Below are positions 46,001 to 56,400 of a stretch of 64,000 nucleotides of DNA, piece by piece (position 1 is the stretch's first letter; each line of letters begins with the position of its first letter). The stretch spans positions 21,874 through 85,873 of the forward strand of contig KB301890.1 in the NCBI GenBank assembly GCA_000328365.1, written 5' to 3'. This DNA is from Capitella teleta. Its lineage: Eukaryota; Annelida; Polychaeta; Capitellidae. Under the pieces are notes generated by a model, which worked only from the letters and a program-made list of their open reading frames with translations, made no database searches and was not told where the DNA came from. The position numbers and the translations under genes were made by a program.

Positions 46001-49000
46001 AAACTGCGCTTCCGCCATTCGCTTCAATGTTATTGCATTCCACGGACTAAGTCACCACGCAGATTTATAGATGCTTGTTTCGCAATATATCTCAACATTA
46101 AACCTAAAACGATTATTGGTTACAGAATTGGAATTTTCTCTCCTACATACTTAATACATATACACGTATATGTACTCAATACAATGTTGGGTATTACAGG
46201 AGATTGCAATAGAAGTTTAGGCTGAACTGTTGAGTGTCTGCAATTATCACATGTACTGCCGGTATGACGGGTATGTACGAGGCACACACTCTTTGCCAAG
46301 TCTCATGGAGATGAGGCAGAATGCCAAAGAAATCTTCCTCCACATACAAAAGACAAATGACCCGAGTGAGGCAGCGAGATGGCAAATGATCAAATAAGAG
46401 AAAAGGAAAAAGACCGCGATTTCAGCACGGGCTGTTTTAGCAATGCAATCAGAACGGCACTGAAAGACGCCGGCTCCCCACCGGGCCAAAGCAATTGTTC
46501 GGCTGAGGCCGTCAGCGCAAACGCTTAATTCGAAAGGAATTTACGATGTAGTTTGTGTACAGGTCGAATCGGGTTGAACCGTTAACAGGCGAGGGTGAAA
46601 TTCATTAGCTGCAGATCGCATTTTGGGGCGAATCGGTGCAATAGCACAAGAGCAAGTCTGATTTCTATGGGAGGAAGAAGTGGAGAGCATTGCCGCTGAA
46701 CACCATGCAGATGAAATGGACTGTTCATTGGGATTTCCAAGTAAATCAAATAAAACATGAAAATTGCACACCATGCCACCAGGTCATTTATAACTAGGTA
46801 TATATGTAAATCTGGTCTCAACCATTTTGGTTAAATTGCCTAAAGATCAGATTCGCCCTCAGAATGAGGACATGTACCAAGGAATATATAATATCTTGAT
46901 ATTCAATGGAAAATGAGTTAAATTGTGCACATTACAGTGCCCGGCTTTTCCAGTTGAAAACCACTTAAATCCCATTTCACCACGAAGCAGATCAGATGGA
47001 GTCTCATAGAACATGCATAAAATAATGAAATATGCGCATGAGAAGACAAAACGAGGACGTTGCATGATGGTGCTACAACATAAGGAGGGCCTCGGCACTC
47101 ATACGTTCACTCAACAGGGACACAAACAATGGAAATGCTCTGTGAGAGGGCGAGATTGTTCAAGTATATGAAGTAAATTAACAATCGACAAATCACAATA
47201 CTTGAAGTCAATAGTTATGCATGCAGCATGCATTATGCAAAAATCGCAAATACATTGCAATACATGTACCCGGTACATTTTGTACTTTATCTCAAGTAAT
47301 ATCAACTTTAGGTAAAGACAAAATACAGATATACTAAGTACATCTTACTGGAGCATTTACTCATTTTACTATTTTGCCTTCACCTTTGATGATTTTCTAC
47401 TACAGTCGCATACAATTTTGTACAGTAGTAGTATTCTTGCACGCACATGAAAAATGATCCAAAAAGAAAACGCACACAGATAACGATACATAGCAATGAA
47501 ATTCTACTTGTTCGCGAGTTACATCAATTATTCATGCCTTCTCTTTTTTGGACTCTTATGCCCAAATTCGCGATTGAAGCCACAGCTTGACCACATCAAA
47601 GAGATCGGCAGCAGTGGACGGTGATGAGCCATAGCTCACGATGATCGGTATTCTCGCTTGCAAAAGCAAGGCAGCTTTAACAAGGCTATAGCATTGGACT
47701 TGATGGACACAACGCTACTGCTCATGAGCAGTAGCTCGCTTGCAGTCCACGAGCAGTAGGCCGGCGATACAATCGAGAATTCGGGCATTATTTTATTTAT
47801 TATAACAAATCTTAGATTTCATAGACCGAAATTCAATGCAATCAGCTGCCACTCATTTGAATGGGAGAAGAAAGAATGAAAGATCCACTGAAAGCTTATG
47901 GTATTAACCTGAATTTCTCAGTGGCCAAACAACTCCAGCAAGTTTGATCAATCCAATAGTAACTGTTTAAAGACATCGCCGCAAAGAAGATAACTGACAA
48001 TAGAAATTGCCAGTTAGGTGTCAGGACCTGTTCATGATTCTTCATTCCCAAAGAAAATAATCTGGAATTTTCTTCTCACACAAAAGACTAGTTAATCCAG
48101 GGGCACCCAGGACCTTAAAGGGAGGGAGAACTGGTTAAAAATTGACTTTGAGTCGTTATTTGATGCACCATAAATGATTCCTATGCCTGGCCCACACAAG
48201 GAATATCATCGCTAACGATTTCGCGGGCGATATATTGCTAACTAGGCGTGACGTCAGCAGCTGTGNNNNNNNNNNNNNNNNNNNNNNNNNNNNNNNNNNN
48301 NNNNNNNNNNNNNNNTCGCTACCAAACTCTACAAACTGCTCCCATGTGAGGCTCGCGAGTCGGCATGCACATCGGGGGAGCTTGCCTCTGCTGCTGCATT
48401 AACTCTGACCACGTGCTTACTCCAAAATATTATCTCAATGACGATTGGCTGATTTGACAAGTTAAAGTTAAGCCCCTCCCATTGACCCGCTAAAAATGAC
48501 TCCACCCAGTTTTTTTCAATTTTCAACTGTGTAAGCATAATTATGACCGCAATTTATTCTCGTATGAAGTGCAACATAACATACATATCAGCCTTAATCA
48601 TTTTAAATACCTTAGGAGCCTTTTAAAACCACCCTTCAGGTGATATAGGCGCCGCGCACACGGCCGTTACAGCGGAATTCTATTAACTTGCGAACAGCGA
48701 ATAGGCACACAACAGCTCGCATGTATAATTACAGCAACCTATATACCCACTAAACACTGTAGAACATCGTTAATAGTGTGCTGTGTGCATTTGCCATAAG
48801 ATTTTATTATCTTTTAATTGAAAAAATGTAAAATTTAAATGTTTTATTTCTGAGGGGGGTGTTCGTTGTTCGTGTTTCGGGGTGTTCTCTGCTCAGGAGT
48901 GATTTCCTATTGGTTAACATAGGAGTGAGTTACGTCCAAAGAAAATCGTTCGTTAGAGAGGACTGTTCGCTAGAGGTGTGTTCGTTAGTTGCAGGTACTA

Positions 49001-49596
49001 CTGTATATCTGTGAGCAAAGCAAATAAAGGATTGTGACCTTTCCTGAGCATAGCGTTCCAGAACATCTGCTGAGAGGGATAAACCCATGTCTCTCCTGGA
49101 CGATCGAAGCGAGGAATTGTGGATGCCTGGCGTTGAGTGGGCAGTGCAAATGGCTGGTCAGGCGCTGGACGCTGGTTTGGAGGCTCCATCTGAAACATAA
49201 AAAATTAAGAACATTAACACCAAAGCAGAAACTCACCATGTTGGTTGGGTCAATATCACTTGGCATTTTACCCTCAGCAATTGCTTGACCAATAGCCACT
49301 GGGCACTCACTGCTCCATTGCTCAGATGACTCAGATGACCCTTGGTCCACCGGGCATCCACCCTCAGAACCAGCCCCTCCTTTACTGGGGGTGTAGACCC
49401 CTGAGAACTTGACAGCTTCCCGAACCAAGTGAGGATTGCTTTTGCCTGTTGAAGGCATAGGAGGAGGACCTCCCTGGTGAGGAAATGGACATTCCAGAGC
49501 CTTCTTCTCAGGCTCAGTTGATGCTGGTATTGTCACAGCAGAAGGAGACTGCAATGTCAGAGAGGCAGCTGCTTCGATGGAACTGGTTGCTCCCAT
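43015..49596 (-). CDS. HCCS: Holocytochrome c synthase / cytochrome c heme lyase (313 aa)
   Basis: HCCS attaches heme to the CXXCH motif of cytochrome c in the mitochondrial intermembrane space. Minus-strand coding exons are 49237-49596, 49039-49189, 43300-43510 and 43015-43234 (942 nt, frame-continuous). The N-terminus has three Cys-Pro motifs (Cys36, Cys81, Cys98), as in the heme-regulatory region of the family. Then come [45 protein letters not shown] and [20 protein letters not shown]. His191 there corresponds to the human heme-ligand His154. The end is [20 protein letters not shown] and [20 protein letters not shown]. All family blocks are present, and the length exceeds human (268 aa) mainly in the N-terminus. 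Introns are 47, 5528 and 65 bp. The large one contains an opposite-strand ORF and transposons. An acceptor at 49604 just before the ATG implies a 5' UTR exon. Confidence 0.95.
44560..44640 (-). mobile_element. Possible LINE 3' end with pentanucleotide tail
   Basis: The plus strand reads ATTCAATTCAATTCC, then a 60-bp segment. On the minus strand this is a 3' end followed by a short (GAATT/TTGAA)n tail, typical of CR1/Jockey-type LINE ends. No coding part was found. Confidence 0.3.
45254..45973 (+). CDS. Unidentified 239-aa acidic/basic protein nested in the HCCS intron
   Basis: A single open exon on the strand opposite HCCS. Its GC-rich, codon-biased sequence stands out from the AT-rich intron, which supports coding. 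The first half is Ser-rich ([20 protein letters not shown]) with a basic segment ([20 protein letters not shown]). The second half alternates Asp runs ([17 protein letters not shown]) with Arg/Lys clusters ([26 protein letters not shown]). No membrane segment or domain is recognised; it could be nuclear or scaffold-like. The frame remains open upstream to an acceptor-like CTGCAG near 45217, so it may be the last exon of a spliced gene rather than an intronless one. I do not recognise the family. Confidence 0.6.
   Translation: MQPHLFINSEGGRMKTPLVEMLKKGDVDSVRSAEDSVSISSAYSFDGSEASSGDSGLVHVCSARSSPTFGAREATKKKPGAWSLAKWFRRRKDEMNPRMGALMASEQRTQSLTNVRRPSSSVECDEPKSQSMSEVRSSEKQRDTDWDNIEGDDDDEDDIARVRRRRKQEKRDYDLSIRSAKAVWGVVKTGDGDISDDDDDVDDDDSSSSESDSETVTHVRNRQQRKRERITRQRTVFKL
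47715..47734. repeat. Perfect 20-bp palindrome
   Basis: CTACTGCTCATGAGCAGTAG is fully self-complementary, in the HCCS intron. A further GAGCAGTAGG follows 20 bp later. No element boundaries were found. Confidence 0.85.
48119..48265 (+). mobile_element. TTAA-type DNA transposon copy, cut by assembly gap
   Basis: From TTAA (48115-48118) the sequence is identical for 151 bp to 49654-49804 and then stops at the N gap. It carries the terminal AGGGAGGGAGAACT. The sequence after the gap (48316 on) does not obviously continue the second copy. Confidence 0.75.
48266..48315. other. Assembly gap (50 N)
   Basis: A run of 50 N inside the HCCS intron, immediately after the repeated 151-bp block. Confidence 1.
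48666..49007. mobile_element. Possible pogo/Tigger-like MITE in the HCCS intron
   Basis: The left end TACAGCGGAATTC...GCGAACAG and the right end, read in reverse (TACAGTAGTACCTGCAACTA...GCGAACAG), look like diverged terminal inverted repeats bordered by TA. It ends 32 bp from the HCCS exon 2 donor. No transposase remnant was seen. Confidence 0.4.
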
Positions 49597-49657
49597 GGTG
49601 AACCTGCAGAAAAGAAATTCAGTGATGCAGAAGAATTATTATAATTTTAATCGTTAA

Positions 49658-50361
49658 AGGGAGGGAGAACTGGTTAAAAATTGACTTTGAGTCGTTATTT
49701 GATGCACCATAAATGATTCCTATGCCTGGCCCACACAAGGAATATCATCGCTAACGATTTCGCGGGCGATATATTGCTAACTAGGCGTGACGTCAGCAGC
49801 TGTGATGAAACACCGAGTTCCCCATCTGTTACAATGGGCCTCGTCATATCAGCGTGTCCTGCGACTAAACCCTTGGATATTTTTTTATTTTATTTTCGGA
49901 AATAGATAGAATAATCATTTTGCCACCAGTCAGGCGCGAAAAAAAATTATTTTTCGCTATTTTTCTTATTTTAACAAGCGATTTTCTAGGACACCTACCA
50001 TGTTTCTCATCCTGAAACAGTAAAAAGGTCAGCCAGAGTGCACCACGCATGCGCTTTCGTTTCGTAAACAACAAAGATGTCCTTTTATGGCGAACATGCT
50101 CTGCTCTGATTGGCTGAAATCGATAGCTTCACGAGGGGAACGGAACCAATCAGCCATCAGCCAAACCAAGCCATCAGCTGACGTTTGCCTCCTATACTTC
50201 GCAATGGAAGCCATTCTCCCATAGGCGCAATGCTAACCCCGATATTCGGAATGCATTATTTCCTTACGCTTGCATCCAGGCATGGTGTTTTTGGCACGGA
50301 ATGCTATCAATTGGTGCTATGAGTCAATAGAACATCACTTAAAATTTAGTTCCCCATCCCT
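49658..50361. mobile_element. TTAA-flanked non-autonomous DNA transposon (704 bp) upstream of HCCS
   Basis: The element begins AGGGAGGGAGAACT after TTAA (49654-49657) and ends AGTTCCCCATCCCT before TTAA (50362-50365). The inverted ends match 12 of 14, with weaker similarity extending over about 100 bp. TTAA target duplications are typical of piggyBac and also of some other superfamilies such as Sola3; which applies is unresolved. The interior encodes no transposase. It carries motifs that look like a promoter for the minus strand (ATTGG/CCAAT boxes at about 50108 and 50147, ATAAAAGG at 50081-50088, an NRF1-like ACGCATGCGC at 50045-50054). Confidence 0.7.
49998..50150 (-). promoter_or_regulatory. 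Candidate HCCS promoter inside the TTAA element
   Basis: On the minus strand the order is CCAAT-type boxes, ATAAAAGG, NRF1-like palindrome, then a possible donor (ACATG|GTAGGT at 49998). The HCCS coding exon acceptor is at 49604-49606, 390 bp further on. NRF1 controls many mitochondrial genes in animals. The arrangement is suggestive only. Confidence 0.35.
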
Positions 50362-51400
50362 TTAAAAGTTCAACTTGTTAAACTCAACTGTCACTCACTC
50401 ACTGACAAAATGTGAATTGATTATTGAATTGTTTGATGAATTTCAATCAAAAGTTTAGTACTCATACTAAATCAACAATCTCATTATGGTTATATCAAAA
50501 ATCGCTTACTCGCAAAGTCAAATAATGCTTAGAAATAGATTAATTATCTCAAAAGTCCCGATTGTGTAAGCATCACAACACACGAACAATCATATTATCG
50601 CCCAATGTCAAACACATGAGAGTATTGAGAACGCAATTTTATTTTACCAAACGAAAAATCATAACGTATTTTTAATCCCATTGAAGGCTATATACTTTGT
50701 GCAACACCCAGTTGGCCCCTCCGATGTAATAGTTTTGTCATCGTCTGCGCGTTAGACATTGGTTTGGATATCACTTATAATTATGCGTGAATTGTAAGTG
50801 ATGCATGAATAGCACTCCTTCCATTCTTGAACGTTGCTATCTTGCTGCTTCATGCCCTCGTTTGTCTCTTTTTCTTCTGCCTCACACTGTGCCCTGCTTG
50901 ATAGTCTTTGAGAGGCTCTAATGTCTGGATGCATGGTACAATCCAAATCTGCCTATATCGTAGCAGGAAGTGCTATAGGATATCAGCATGATTCTCGGTC
51001 ACATCTTGTGATATTAGGCAATTAAAACCACGCCAGCTTCTTTTTCTTTATCATCACCAGAAGATCTTACCATAATCTTGGGGCCATTCCACTGATACCA
51101 GTGGATGGATCTTGTGATACCAATGCATTTATACCATAGCGCATTGTTATGAGTCTTAAGTGACCTTTTGAAATGGGTCCCAAGAATGGTCATTATAAAT
51201 AAACATGTTTCATTGTATATGTGAGTGGAATATCAAGACAGCAAAAACAATCACAAGAAGTTCTCTTTTGATAATAAAAATAGCGAGATTAGGCGTAGTA
51301 GGTGAGGCCCTTTGAGGAATAAGCAATAATTAGGGACAGAAGAAATTTGGGAACCCAGGTGCCAGAGGCCACATTCCACAAACATTCTTCGAGATAAATG

Positions 51401-51445
51401 TGCAGTATAATCTCGATATGTCAAACTCCCATATCTCGAGTTGCT
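51401..51445 (+). mobile_element. Solo end of a pogo/Tigger-like element
   Basis: GCAGTATAATCTCGATATGT followed by repeated half-palindromic CATATCTCGA-like words, as found at pogo-type termini. The matching opposite end was not found. Confidence 0.4.
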
Positions 51446-51814
51446 CCACAAGTCGAAGCCATTTTAAGTCCCCAAATTCCTCACTATACCCGTATATTGA
51501 ATTTTGTAAGGATATGTCAAACTCACATAACTCAAAAAGCTATACGTGTATAACTCAAACTCATTTTCCGTTCTCAGGGGTAACTTTTGATACCTTTGTG
51601 TCGAAGTCAACTCAAATATGCCAAATTCTCATTCAATGCATTCCTTTGTGGTTGGCATTGTTTACAGACATGCAACGATTACAGAAATCTACAAAACGTT
51701 TGTGATCTGTTTAAATCAGCAATATCAAAGAAAATATGATTGGCCCACAAGGCTTTAAAGCTGGTGGATACTTGGTATATTAATATACCCTGCATTCAAT
51801 TGTGTCGTGCTTTT

Positions 51815-51862
51815 TGTGGGCTTGTTTAATCTTGGAATCCTGGAGCAACTAAGGCTTATGTG
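51815..51862 (-). mobile_element. SINE 3'-end fragment
   Basis: GGCTTGTTTAATCTTGGAAT...GGCTTATGTG matches, in the same orientation, the 3' part of the SINE at 53982-54182. Confidence 0.5.
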
Positions 51863-51914
51863 CTTTAATACTGGTGAGTTACTGATATATGTTCTTCTCT
51901 TTCTATGTAACCAG

Positions 51915-52350
51915 GGACGGTTACAGTGGATTGAACACAAACAAGACTGTTTGCAACAGCCTGCTGGAGCTGATAACCGAGTCGGTACAATAAGGTTTCA
52001 ACTCTTGGGGGTTCAACAACAGCACATCTCTCTCGCATATGGTCTATAGTAAGTATTTAGAATGATTTTTCAATGTGTTTGAAACTGCTATGTTTCCTAT
52101 TCTTTTGTGTAAATATTTGTGTATGGATAATCCGAGCTGATTTCTTTGTAATTCTTAGCTATGGTAATAATACTTGTTCTGTTTTTCTTCCAGTTGCTAT
52201 CTGCATAAAGTAAATTCATCTTCAACCAGTCTTGATGAAGTGGGACATTGCAGTCGAAGAATCACGTTCTACAAATCTCACAAGCTCATGAGGTTCCACA
52301 GGCGAGAACCTTTTGACATGGTTTTAAATGTTAATTTTAAGTCTGTGTGA
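51915..52350 (+). CDS. 3' end of an unidentified spliced gene (exons 51915-52048 and 52194-52350)
   Basis: Two segments are open in a single frame and joined by a good GTAAGT donor and a TTTTTCTTCCAG acceptor. They give 96 residues ending in TGA: GRLQWIEHKQDCLQQPAGAD, then TIRFQLLGVQQQHISLAYGL and RRITFYKSHKLMRFHRREPF. An AATAAA at about 52482 follows. The acceptor before 51915 implies earlier exons that I could not find. The family is not recognised. It could be a real terminal exon pair, a pseudogene fragment or chance; the splice signals, open frame and poly(A) signal together favour a real transcript. Confidence 0.4.
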
Positions 52351-52499
52351 ACAGCAAGCCCATTTAGCTATTGTGTACACCAGAAAAGTATTATTTATCA
52401 TGTGCATATTTATACTAATTTCACTGTGTGTATTTTGCAGTTTTCTATGTCATGTTATTTCCTTTCATCTGTTGTTATTAGCAATAAATTATTATGAAA

Positions 52500-53440
52500 A
52501 AATCACCTTTTTTTATAATATTTTTTTATCTGGTGCGATAATCCACTAAACAAACAATAGAAAGTTGCCAAATAATGTATCATTTCCTGGCATTCAGACA
52601 TGCATTGATGGACTTATCTCTTGAGTAAACAGTCGCCTAAGTGCTACAAAGATATCATTTATCCACCACAGTTGAGGCTTAATCTCCTAATCTCTTTATG
52701 TAAACAGTTGGTAAAGCACCATTTATGGGCAACATTTGTACCATTTTGCTCTACTATCGCCGACCATCTTGGTTAATCCGCTAAATAAACTGCCTCATTT
52801 GGACCATATATTCGCCACATCTGTCATCACAAATGCAATCTTTTTTATTATTTAAAGCGATGGCTTTGTGATGGGAATTATTATACAATTGTGGCGGCTT
52901 ATGTGGTAATCTGTTTCACACAAAAAAGTATCACAATGACACTTGAATGCTATCTGGGATATGCATCGCAAATTGCGCTACAAGCGTGCAATTCATTTCT
53001 CAGAGCAACAATAGTGTTGACGGTTGACCCAGTTCCTACATTACACGGAAATCGCATTCTCGCTCCCAGGCAAGCTATTCTCGCTTTTGCCACGGTTCGC
53101 TGAAATGAATGAAATATTTTCTTAGTTGGCTTAGTCAGTATCTATGGCTACTGATATCGATATCGCTCGATATTTTAAGGGCGATATCGCGAGCGACTGA
53201 TGCCTTGTCGAGTCAAACCCTAGTCAGCATGCTTGATAATTGAATTGAAAACTTCTTGTAAATAAACTTTTGAATCACCCTGTACTTTTACTGTATGCGA
53301 CTGTAGAAAATTATTTTCACATTTCTTCTGATTGGTTGAAAATATGTCAACATTATTGACCTTGACCCATTGACAGCTGTCCGAGTAAACACAGGAAGAC
53401 CGAGTCTCAGACTATTCTGGTTTAATTTATTATAAATTAA
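52500..53440. other. Intergenic, no gene recognised
   Basis: AT-rich spacer upstream of the dehydrogenase gene. A cluster of GATATCG words near 53150-53200 forms short palindromes. Nothing else recognised. Confidence 0.5.
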
Positions 53441-53454
53441 ACAGTGATTCAACC

Positions 53455-56400
53455 ATGTTTCGGCAATGCACAATCCGTCAACCGGTTAGGAAATTATGCA
53501 CAGAGGCAACACCACCCGGAGTGAAAGTTGCCATTCCTGAAGTGAGGGACTTCATCATGCGCTGCATGCAAGGAGTGAAAGCGAAGCAGAATCATGCGAA
53601 GGCCCTGGCAGACAATCTCACTATGGCAGACTATAGGGGCCACTTCAGCCATGGTCTCAATCGACTAGGTGATACTTATCAACTGTAATATGGCCGAATT
53701 CATGAATTATTTGTCGATATCGAATATCGTAGAATATAGGTTTTTCTTGTCTTATTATACCATATTAATTGTCTTGGATACAACCACACTGGACACTCCC
53801 TATTAGAAGATAGAACCCCACCCCACCTAAGCACCTTCTTCAAATCAAGTATTGATTATCTCACTAGGGGCAAGTTATTTTTAACAACAATCATAGTGTT
53901 TGCTCTCCCCATTTAACTGTTAGAGCATAGGGAAAGCATATAAGATCATAAAGATGTTTAATTGGCCAAAAAAAATTTGTATTTTTTTTGGGGGGGGGGG
54001 AGTTGGTGAGCTTATTTAACCTTGAAACCCTGAAGCCTGACGGCTTATGTGGTCCGAGGAGGTAAACAGGAGTTAAGTCCCTTACCCAAGGACACAGGTT
54101 GGTGGCAGGCTTCAAACCTCCAGTGGCCAGCGCCAAGCCTTTTAGAGGCAAGCACGCTAATCACTCGGCCATCACCTCTCCCCAAAATTCAGGAAAACTT
54201 TCAAAATGCATGCACATGCCTCACACAGACAACTTGGTATGGATTGGAAGAGACAGAATATATAGCACCTAAGGGTTTGTTTTAGCCTGCAATGTATTCA
54301 TAGTAATTATGTAATTATAATTGACTTGGATTGAGGAGAAGGATCTGCGCCAAATGCGATGGCCTTGTGTGATTGTAGTCTGATGCTGCAAATACAATCC
54401 CAAGCATTGAAACATAATTACTCATACAGAGTATCTCGCATTGAACTGTCAGCTGAAACCATGCTTGCAGACTGTTGTTTTAAGCATTACATAACTTATG
54501 GGCCATCCGCCGACGGGCTTCACTCGTGTTTATAAAGCAATGTTTGTGGGGTGGGGCTGTATTCAGAGTCAAACTGACATGCTCTCAGCTTTTGCCTTAA
54601 CCCACTGTGGTTGTTTCCAAGACAATACAGTCATAATATTTCACGCCACCATCATGAACATGCAGCTAGCCAATTTGAATTTTTGAACATTAATCTCACC
54701 TAAATCCCATAATATCTCATATATGATATATCCTTATCAATTTATGTGGTTGAAAGAATATCTGTTTTACAGTATAGCTAGTATAATCATAATTGCCATA
54801 GTCACTAGTTCTGTTCAATTTTTTCCATTCTTAGAAAAATCCATCTCTCGAAGATTATTAATTTGATCAGTGTTAGATTGAGTGCGCTTTGCTTTATTTT
54901 CTTAAAATCACAAGCCATCAGAAATGCATCAACCGGAGCTTACAAGGTGTGCTTGTAATTTCTTTAATGAGTCAATAGAAGTGCCTCTCATTTTTTATTG
55001 AAATGGCTTTCCTGATCACTTTATTTTTACTTGTACTTCTTCCGAGTTTACAGACTGAAAGAAAAACTGAAGAAAAGGACAATTGGCTAGCATTCTGAAT
55101 GCATTCACTCTCGCTCTTCAGGGTCAAACTACCAAATGAATTGGTTTTGCACAGCGTTTCTTTTGTCAACTCCACAGAGGAAAATCTATCCTGTGCTGCA
55201 GTCCCGGTATATCATCTGACTAGAAACTGTGTGTTGGGTTACTAAAATACTAAAACACAGAAAGTCATTGACACAGCTATAGCTCACACACCTAGCCCTG
55301 GTAATGACAGTGTCTCAAGCATAAAAACAAGCATTCTTGACTGTGGAGGGATATTTGGTGTTGAATTAACTTATTTACTCATTAAAAATTTCAATGAAAT
55401 TCTTTATCTCATTTTATTCAATTTATTATAAATATATCTGGAACATTAATTAATATCTACCTGTATATACTAATCAATATTGATTTTTGATGCAGATATG
55501 TATGTTCGGGATATTGAGAAGGGGACAACTGTGAGCAACGCTGAGCCATATGTGCTGAAAGAGACGGCAGCAACAGCCCATGTGGATGGAAACAACGTCT
55601 TGGGTCCGGTGGTGGGAAACTTCTGCATGAAAACAGCGATTCAGAAGGCTAAAGAGGCTGGCATTGGCTTCGTCAGTGCAAGAGGTTGTAGGAATATCTC
55701 ACAGATGGTCATTGTTGGCCTCTTTATCTGTTTCAGGATCTAATCATTACGGCATTGCTGGCTTCTATGCTTTGCAAGCAAGCGATGTCGGATTGATGGT
55801 GAGAATATCCGCTTGCATTACGTTTATTACATGCAATACCATTTTTTTTCCTCTCAGGGAATGTCTTTCACTAACACTTCTCCGTTGGTTATTCCAACAA
55901 GATCCAAAAAGGTAATTCCTGTAATTACGGTGTGAATAATTGTGGTATTAAATAAATGACCTCCAGATGACCCTTGGCACCAATCCAATTTCTCTGGCAG
56001 CCCCAGGAATGAATGGTGACAGTTTTGTATTGGATATGGCAACTTCCTCTGTGGCCCTTGGAAAGGTGATTTTGAAAGTGCATGACTGATAAACTTTATG
56101 TGGTTCATTTCTCCTCTGCTCAGATTGAATTAGCAGAAGTGAAGAAAGTCGAGATTCCCAAAGGATGGGGTGCTGATGAGAATGGAATTGTAAGAATACT
56201 CAATACCCACACATCTTTTTAACTCGGTCGTTAATTATTATAGCCAACGCAAAACCCAGCGGAAGTGACAAGAAGTGGCGGACTTCTACCTCTGGGCGGA
56301 GCAGAGGAAACTAGTGGGTTGATAATTGTTAATCTATCATTATTTACATTACACAGAATATCATCAGTGAGATTGTTTGCGAGAGTCACCTTTGAAAAGG

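Larger units (their letters stand above)
50366..51914. other. Intergenic, with transposon ends
   Basis: AT-rich. It contains a solo pogo-like end near 51401 and a SINE fragment near 51815. A 64-aa minus-strand frame (50752-50946) is charged and hydrophilic but lacks support. Confidence 0.4.

Noticed and set aside
50752-50946. Charged 64-codon minus-strand frame
   Set aside because: Composition is protein-like, but there is no splice context, homology cue or poly(A) signal.
53982-54182. Possible tRNA gene from A- and B-box matches (also at 56541)
   Set aside because: No closing acceptor stem, and both copies carry the same extra body and A-rich tail, so they are SINEs.
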